A stretch of DNA of 47,461 bases from positions 1 to 47,461 of the forward strand of contig JADHVZ010000012.1 of NCBI GenBank assembly GCA_016783745.1, given 5' to 3'. Positions 43,225-47,461 of this stretch are shown here, piece by piece. This stretch comes from Candidatus Omnitrophota bacterium. Its GTDB lineage: Bacteria > Omnitrophota > Gorgyraeia > JAHIPI01. Every line of letters begins with the position of its first letter. Position 1 is the stretch's first letter. Under the pieces are notes generated by a model. The model was given only the letters and a program-made list of their open reading frames with translations, was not told the DNA's origin and searched no databases. The position numbers and the translations under genes were made by a program.

Positions 43225-43298
43225 GCGGGTGTAATTCAATGGTAGAATACGAGCTTCCCAAGCTCGCTGCGTGGGTTCGATTCCCATCACCCGCTCCA
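43225..43298 (+). tRNA. tRNA-Gly (anticodon CCC)
   Basis: A complete cloverleaf with encoded CCA. The acceptor stem GCGGGTG pairs perfectly with CACCCGC, the D stem is ATTC/GAAT and the anticodon stem CGAGC/GCTCG encloses TTCCCAA (anticodon CCC, preceded by T33). The T arm is GTGGG-TTCGATT-CCCAT with the GTTCGA core. T95-type discriminator precedes CCA at 43296-43298. It begins only seven bases after the PfkB-kinase stop, so it may be cut out of a longer transcript. Confidence 0.96.
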
Positions 43299-43305
43299 TA
43301 AATGA

Positions 43306-43440
43306 GCACATGACTTATGGAGCCGGCATTTTGCCGGCTGCGACATAAGTCATAAGTGCGAATTTACTCCGAAGCGTGCGAAGAAATTTTCGAAGAAAAT
43401 TTCGAGCTCCTACGCGAGGAGATTCACGCGAAGGGTGAAT
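43306..43440. other. Post-tRNA region with four consecutive hairpins
   Basis: First, a long palindrome (43306-43359): outer GCAC and ATGACTTATG arms pair with CATAAGTCAT and GTGC, enclosing AGCCGGCA-TTT-TGCCGGCT. Then GAAATTTTC-GAA-GAAAATTTC (43383-43403), CTCCT/AGGAG (43407-43421) and ATTCAC/GTGAAT (43422-43440). No T-run marks a simple terminator. Further unexplained sequence continues to the nlpD start at 43498. It may be a structured RNA, an mRNA leader or a dispersed repeat. Confidence 0.6.
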
Positions 43441-43497
43441 TTGTCCCGAGGATGTGACGAACAGGAACGTCCGAGGGGCCAAAAAAATATTTATATT

Positions 43498-44172
43498 ATG
43501 AATACAAAATTGCGTTTAGTAATAACTGGAATCGCACTCCTCTTCCTATCCGGTTGCGCGGCGACGGTCCCCATATTGGAACCAAGGAAAAGCCGCCTGC
43601 CTTCCGGAGAATACTACGAGGTCAAGAGAGGCGATACCCTCTGGTCCGTATCGAAGATGTACGATGTGGACATCAAGAAGCTCGTAGAGGCCAACCGTCT
43701 GCCTGACGCCACCAATATCAATGTGGGTCAAAAGCTTTTCATCCCTACGGTTACCCAGGTAGAGGGATACTCGAAGCCCGCCAGGATCACGGATTCCGCC
43801 GCAAAATTCTCATGGCCTGTATCCGGCAAAGTGATATCCCATTTCGGAGGCAAGAAGGGGACCGTGACCAATAAAGGGATAGACATAGAGGCCAGGCAGG
43901 GCAGTAAGGTTGTAGCCGCCGACAGCGGCATCATAAGTTTTGTCGACGAAGGCATGAAGGGGCTGGGTAAAACTATTATAATAGACCACGAAAACGGATT
44001 TTCTACGGTTTACGCCCATAACTCGGAAATACTGGTCCGCGCGGGGCAGAGGATCGATAGAAACCAACAGATCGCTAAAGTCGGTAAGACCGGAAGAGCT
44101 TTAAAACCATATTTACATTTTCAGATAAGGAAGGGGCATGAGCCTCAAAATCCTTTTTATTATCTTCCGTAA
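43498..44172 (+). CDS. nlpD: NlpD-like lipoprotein: LysM plus degenerate LytM (M23) domain
   Basis: Probably activates cell-wall amidases at division rather than cutting peptidoglycan itself. The 224-residue protein has a lipobox LSGC (Cys20), a LysM domain (YYEVKRGDTLWSVSKMYDV to NVGQKLFIP) and an M23 fold. Two metal ligands are lost: NKGID replaces HxxxD's His, and YLHFQIR replaces the first His of HxH. NlpD of E. coli also has NKGIDIA, YAHN and LVR in these places. ATG 43498 is preferred to GTG 43435, which precedes the signal peptide by 21 residues. The ribosome-binding site is weak. Confidence 0.86.
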   Translation: MNTKLRLVITGIALLFLSGCAATVPILEPRKSRLPSGEYYEVKRGDTLWSVSKMYDVDIKKLVEANRLPDATNINVGQKLFIPTVTQVEGYSKPARITDSAAKFSWPVSGKVISHFGGKKGTVTNKGIDIEARQGSKVVAADSGIISFVDEGMKGLGKTIIIDHENGFSTVYAHNSEILVRAGQRIDRNQQIAKVGKTGRALKPYLHFQIRKGHEPQNPFYYLP

Positions 44173-44184
44173 AAGGAAAGACAT

Positions 44185-45816
44185 ATGCTGATAGATCCTG
44201 TTGTAGGCGAAAGATTCTTCGGCAGAGAAGATGTGCTGGCTACCATCGAGAAGAGGATATCCGCGCTGAAAAGCGGGTACAGGCAGAATATCGCCATCAC
44301 GGGACACAGGCTTACCGGGAAATCCTCCATACTTAATCACTTCCTTAATTTTTTTAAGGACGATGGAATCCTTCCGATATACCTGGAAGTATTCCCGGAG
44401 CCTTTCAGGCAGTTTGCTTCAAAATTCATCGGGACGCTGCTATACAATTATTTGAAATACAGTCGGCTGGAAGTCAGGGATGATCTGGATTACCTGATAA
44501 GCGAATGCGGAGACCGGATCCCGGAGACGGTATCTTCGATAAAAAATATTCTGAAGCAGATCTCCTCTGATGATATCGATGACGCGTATTCCGAACTTCT
44601 GAACCTCACTTCGCTCCTCAAAAAAGAGACTAATAGATCATGCGTTGTCATACTCGACGAATTTCATAATCTTTCCACCCTCGGCATACGCGACCCGTTT
44701 AAGGGATTCGGCAAGAAAATAATGACGCAGAAGGACACCTTATATATAGTAGCGAGCTCTGAGGTCACCTCCATAAAAAAAATACTTTCAGAAAAACTCG
44801 CTCTGCTTTTCGGAAACTTTGAAACAATAACACTGGGCGGATTTGACTGCAAGACAAGTGAGGCTTTTCTTAAGAAGAAACTTTACGCGGCAACCGTCGA
44901 TCAGAGACTGCTTGATTTTATAATAGCATTTGCCGACGGACATCCGTTCTATCTGGACGCGCTTAGCGGAAAGATGAACGAGTTGACGGGAAACGCGCAG
45001 TCCGGAGAGGTCACGGTACAGACAGTGGTCCTGGCATTGGAGGAGCTTCTTTTTGATTCCAGGGGAACCCTCAACCAGTTCTTCATAAATCTGCTGCAGG
45101 ATCTCCTTGATGCTAAATCAGAAAATTGCAGGGATGCGCTCATCGGTATCGCGCACGGTATACACAAACAGAAAGAGCTTTCCAGATGGGCCGGCTGCAG
45201 CACAAAGGAGATATCCAAAAATCTAAAAATCCTTACTGAGAAGAACCTTATCTACCGGTCGGGAAGCTTGTACAGATTTTACGACAAGGTCTTAAGGTTC
45301 TGGCTGCAAAAGGCTTACCACAAAAGAAGGACGACTCTGGTAAACAATATATCGGATAAGGCTATGAACTTCAGGGCTGACACCGCAAGCCTGATACAGC
45401 AGTTTTTCAATGAATCCCGCATGTGTGTGCCGGTAAGGATAAAGAACCTCCTGGATTCCTTCAATAATGAGATCGTTCATATAGGGTCTAAAAATCGCAG
45501 GCTTATTCGTTTTGACAGCACTGAGGTCGTGGAAGACAGGGGCAAAGACTTTATTGTCTGCCGTTTGAGGGAGAAGCTTATTCTTGTTTACTGCCCGCGC
45601 GGGAAGGTAGATGAAAATGATGTGCTAGATTTTATTTCGTACAGCATAAAATATAAACCTATGTTAAGCCGCAGGGTCATTATGACTCTTGATGAAATCG
45701 ATATAAACGCGAAGATCATGGCAAAAGAGATGAAGATGCGGATATGGGACTCAGATGCGGTAAACGAGCTGCTGGATATCTACGGAAAGCAGAAAATAGT
45801 CAGGATCACGCAATGA
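44185..45816 (+). CDS. AAA/STAND-type ATPase with winged helix and nuclease-like tail
   Basis: A 543-residue protein of the archaeal-ATPase (ATPase_2) kind. Walker A is GHRLTGKSS (40-48), Walker B CVVILDEF (153-160), with a sensor-like VASSEV. A winged-helix region follows (KELSRWAGCSTKEISKNLKILTEKNLIYRSG). The last 110 residues show alternating strands and helices (KDFIVCRLREKLILVYC; RRVIMTLDEI) that recall the restriction-endonuclease-like domain in related ATPase-DUF234 proteins, but a clear catalytic D-ExK is not visible. Its function is unknown. It overlaps the phosphodiesterase gene by four bases. Confidence 0.82.
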   Translation: MLIDPVVGERFFGREDVLATIEKRISALKSGYRQNIAITGHRLTGKSSILNHFLNFFKDDGILPIYLEVFPEPFRQFASKFIGTLLYNYLKYSRLEVRDDLDYLISECGDRIPETVSSIKNILKQISSDDIDDAYSELLNLTSLLKKETNRSCVVILDEFHNLSTLGIRDPFKGFGKKIMTQKDTLYIVASSEVTSIKKILSEKLALLFGNFETITLGGFDCKTSEAFLKKKLYAATVDQRLLDFIIAFADGHPFYLDALSGKMNELTGNAQSGEVTVQTVVLALEELLFDSRGTLNQFFINLLQDLLDAKSENCRDALIGIAHGIHKQKELSRWAGCSTKEISKNLKILTEKNLIYRSGSLYRFYDKVLRFWLQKAYHKRRTTLVNNISDKAMNFRADTASLIQQFFNESRMCVPVRIKNLLDSFNNEIVHIGSKNRRLIRFDSTEVVEDRGKDFIVCRLREKLILVYCPRGKVDENDVLDFISYSIKYKPMLSRRVIMTLDEIDINAKIMAKEMKMRIWDSDAVNELLDIYGKQKIVRITQ

Positions 45817-46301
45817 CCAGGATAGGAGTGATCTCGGATACGCATATACCGATCAACGCAAAGAAGATTCCGGATGAAATATATACTGCCTTTAAGGACG
45901 TTGACCTGATATTACATGCCGGCGACCTCATAGAGCTGTCCGTGCTTAATGACCTGAAAAAGTTGGCCGATACACAGGCTGTGCGCGGAAATATGGATTC
46001 CATGGAAACGCAAAGACATCTGCCCGTAAAAAAGATCATAAAAGTAGAAAAATTTTCAATAGGGCTGATACACGGATTCGGATCACCTTTTAATCTTATG
46101 GACAGGATAAAGGATGAATTTTCCGAAAAAGTAGACGCCATAGTCTTTGGTCATTCCCATGCTCCGGCAAACGAAGTCCGTGACGGAATACTTTACTTTA
46201 ATCCCGGAAGCCCGACTGACAAGATATTCGCAAGATATAACTCATACGGCATGCTCACCGTCGACAAAAAAATAGAGGGAAGGATAATAAAATTAACATG
46301 A
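45813..46301 (+). CDS. YfcE/MJ0936-type metallophosphodiesterase
   Basis: A 162-residue calcineurin-fold phosphodiesterase. Metal-site blocks are GVISDTHI, LILHAGDL, VRGNMD, LIHGFG and VFGHSHAP, followed by FNPGSPTD. The substrate in cells is unknown for most of this family. ATG 45813 overlaps the ATPase stop as ATGA; a longer open frame from 45744 would duplicate ATPase sequence and is rejected. It overlaps the thymidylate synthase start by four bases. Confidence 0.93.
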   Translation: MTRIGVISDTHIPINAKKIPDEIYTAFKDVDLILHAGDLIELSVLNDLKKLADTQAVRGNMDSMETQRHLPVKKIIKVEKFSIGLIHGFGSPFNLMDRIKDEFSEKVDAIVFGHSHAPANEVRDGILYFNPGSPTDKIFARYNSYGMLTVDKKIEGRIIKLT

Positions 46302-47122
46302 AGCAGGAACGCGGAATACCTGTCTTAAAGATCGAAGAAAATAATTTGCCGCTGGCCTGGGAAAAAGCTGTTTTATCCGCATGGGAAGAAGGTAAGGACA
46401 TAAAGACAGAGTATGACAAGCATGGGGATCCGGCCAGCAAAGACTGCACGATGGTGATCGTAGTAAACGAGCCGATGAATGAGCCTCGTATTCACCGCGC
46501 ATTTCCCGGGGGGCTGGAGGACCTTGAGATCTACAGACAGGAAGTCGTGTTCGGCATCCACGACCACTGGATCAACCCCGCAGAAGGCAAATGGACATAT
46601 ACCTATCATGAGCGCATCTTTGACTACAATATAGAAAATGACCGTATTGACCAGATAGACGCTGTAGTAAAAAAACTAACCCAAGTGCCTTACTCTAGAA
46701 GGGCTCAAGCCATCACATGGAATGTAAAGCTGGATCCCAAGACAGACGATCCGCCATGTCTTCAGAGGTTATGGTTCAGGATCACAGAGTCGCATTCCGG
46801 CCAAAAAACACTGAATATGAACACTCACTGGAGATCAAGAGACGCGTTTAAGGCATCCTTCATGAATATGTACGCCTTGACAGACCTTCAGCGTGTCATA
46901 GCCGAGAAGATCTCTAAAGAGCGCGGGGAAGAAATAGTACCCGGCAGATATGTGGATATAAGCGACAGCTTCCACATCTACGGCTCGTATCATGAAGACT
47001 TTAAGAAATTCCAACAGACGATAAAAGGCAGAGACTTTGCCAGCAGGACATGGCGGACAGAATTCGCAGAATCGTTCTTCGAAGACGCACGTAAAAAAAT
47101 AGCGGCGGAGAAAAAGAGCTAG
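46298..47122 (+). CDS. thyA: Thymidylate synthase (folate-dependent family)
   Basis: Predicted to methylate dUMP to dTMP. The 274-residue protein has PYSRRAQAITWN (131-142; phosphate-binding arginines), catalytic Cys154 in DPPCLQRLWFRI, HWRSRDAF (177-184) and FHIYGSYHEDF near the end. Asn190 lies where Asn177 of E. coli selects uracil over cytosine. The residue after the catalytic Cys is Leu, not the His of E. coli, which I recall from archaeal-type enzymes. The first 70 residues do not resemble E. coli ThyA. A nucleotide hydroxymethylase remains possible. Confidence 0.78.
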   Translation: MKQERGIPVLKIEENNLPLAWEKAVLSAWEEGKDIKTEYDKHGDPASKDCTMVIVVNEPMNEPRIHRAFPGGLEDLEIYRQEVVFGIHDHWINPAEGKWTYTYHERIFDYNIENDRIDQIDAVVKKLTQVPYSRRAQAITWNVKLDPKTDDPPCLQRLWFRITESHSGQKTLNMNTHWRSRDAFKASFMNMYALTDLQRVIAEKISKERGEEIVPGRYVDISDSFHIYGSYHEDFKKFQQTIKGRDFASRTWRTEFAESFFEDARKKIAAEKKS

Positions 47123-47151
47123 CTTATAAGCAATGTACATCGGAGATCAAC

Positions 47152-47461
47152 ATGCTCTGGATACAATTTATCATATGCGCGGCGTTCATCATCGCCTCCG
47201 GTTACAAGATGACCATATACGCCGATGATATCAGTAAGAAGACGGGTCTTTCATCGGGCATTATGGGAGTGCTTGTGCTGGCCTTCATCACTTCATGTCC
47301 GGAACTTGTCACCACATTGTCCTCTATCTCGATAGTAGACGCTCCGGATCTGGCAATAGGAGATCTCATAGGAGCCAACGCGTTCAATATCTTCGCTATT
47401 GCTGTTCTCGGTGTCCTGTGCGGCAAAGGCTCTATCATGAAGGGGCAGGGTAGATTAAATA
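47152..47461 (+). CDS. Cation/Ca2+ exchanger family protein (partial, runs off the window)
   Basis: ATG 47152 follows GGAG at 47142-47145 and the frame stays open to the window end (103 codons). The product starts with a membrane helix (MLWIQFIICAAFIIASGYKM). It then has the exchanger alpha-repeat pattern: GLSSGIMGVLVLAFITSCPE, then a helix and IGDLIGANAFNIFAIAV. The S/T-x-PE and G-A-N-x-F-N elements match the CaCA family (Na+/Ca2+ or K+-dependent exchangers). The ion cannot be judged from this half. Confidence 0.82.
   Translation, partial: MLWIQFIICAAFIIASGYKMTIYADDISKKTGLSSGIMGVLVLAFITSCPELVTTLSSISIVDAPDLAIGDLIGANAFNIFAIAVLGVLCGKGSIMKGQGRLN

Noticed and set aside
43435-43497. GTG 43435 as nlpD start
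   Set aside because: It would put 21 polar residues before a standard lipoprotein signal peptide; ATG 43498 gives a proper signal and lipobox.

Overview
The window is a densely packed bacterial segment in which every recognisable gene is on the + strand. It holds 58 protein-coding genes (the last cut by the window edge), one tRNA gene and five clear clusters of odd intergenic repeats. Genes overlap by 4 to 28 bases at many junctions. The envelope is diderm: LpxL-type acyltransferase, TonB-like protein, a beta-barrel ending in Phe, ADP-heptose genes and an NlpD-like lipoprotein. The spc operon lacks rpmD, and Asp23/AmaP proteins are encoded beside accBC. I would guess an uncultured anaerobe near Omnitrophota in the PVC area. 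This is a guess from gene content; no marker phylogeny could be run.

Layout. 49-8619: the end of the spc operon and the alpha operon (rpsH to rplQ, with secY, adk, map, infA, rpmJ, rpoA), followed without a clear break by a GAF-GGDEF diguanylate cyclase and a parvulin-type lipoprotein foldase, then a terminator at 10768-10801. 10870-15988: aspartate aminotransferase, a two-subunit aconitase/isopropylmalate-isomerase family hydratase, isocitrate dehydrogenase and malate dehydrogenase, which read as a partial TCA route feeding glutamate and aspartate. 16004-18951: lipB, lipA, a free-standing lipoyl domain and a DapL/AlaC-like aminotransferase. 18967-22781: glycolipid and envelope genes (MGDG-synthase-like transferase, LpxL-like acyltransferase, GT2 transferase), pcm and a small membrane exporter. 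22805-28403: TonB-like protein, outer-membrane barrel and an M16 protease with its own strong promoter. 28423-32520: Memo, patatin, DUF1844, RmuC, a flippase-like membrane protein and a Trm112-like zinc protein. 32530-37637: aroQ-pepP-efp-accB-accC-asp23-amaP, an order partly shared with Bacillus. 37863-43298: PPi-type phosphofructokinase, gmhA-rfaE2 (ADP-heptose), thiD2-thiE-thiC (thiamine), a PfkB sugar kinase and tRNA-Gly(CCC). 43498-47461: NlpD-like protein, AAA/STAND ATPase, phosphodiesterase, thymidylate synthase and the start of a cation/Ca2+ exchanger.

The most unusual signal is not a gene. Several intergenic gaps hold degenerate tandem units of 7 bases (one locus 8/7). In three of the five clear loci the units form long imperfect inverted repeats. 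Two distant loci (13801-13921 and 37646-37837) share the same units and a near-identical 29-base linker, so they are copies of one dispersed element. One locus (34613-34720) runs directly into a candidate promoter for accBC. Two other intergenic elements, a 12-base inverted repeat at 38905-38952 and a multi-hairpin stretch after the tRNA (43306-43440), also look like dispersed or structured elements. No gap without a gene exceeds about 225 bases.
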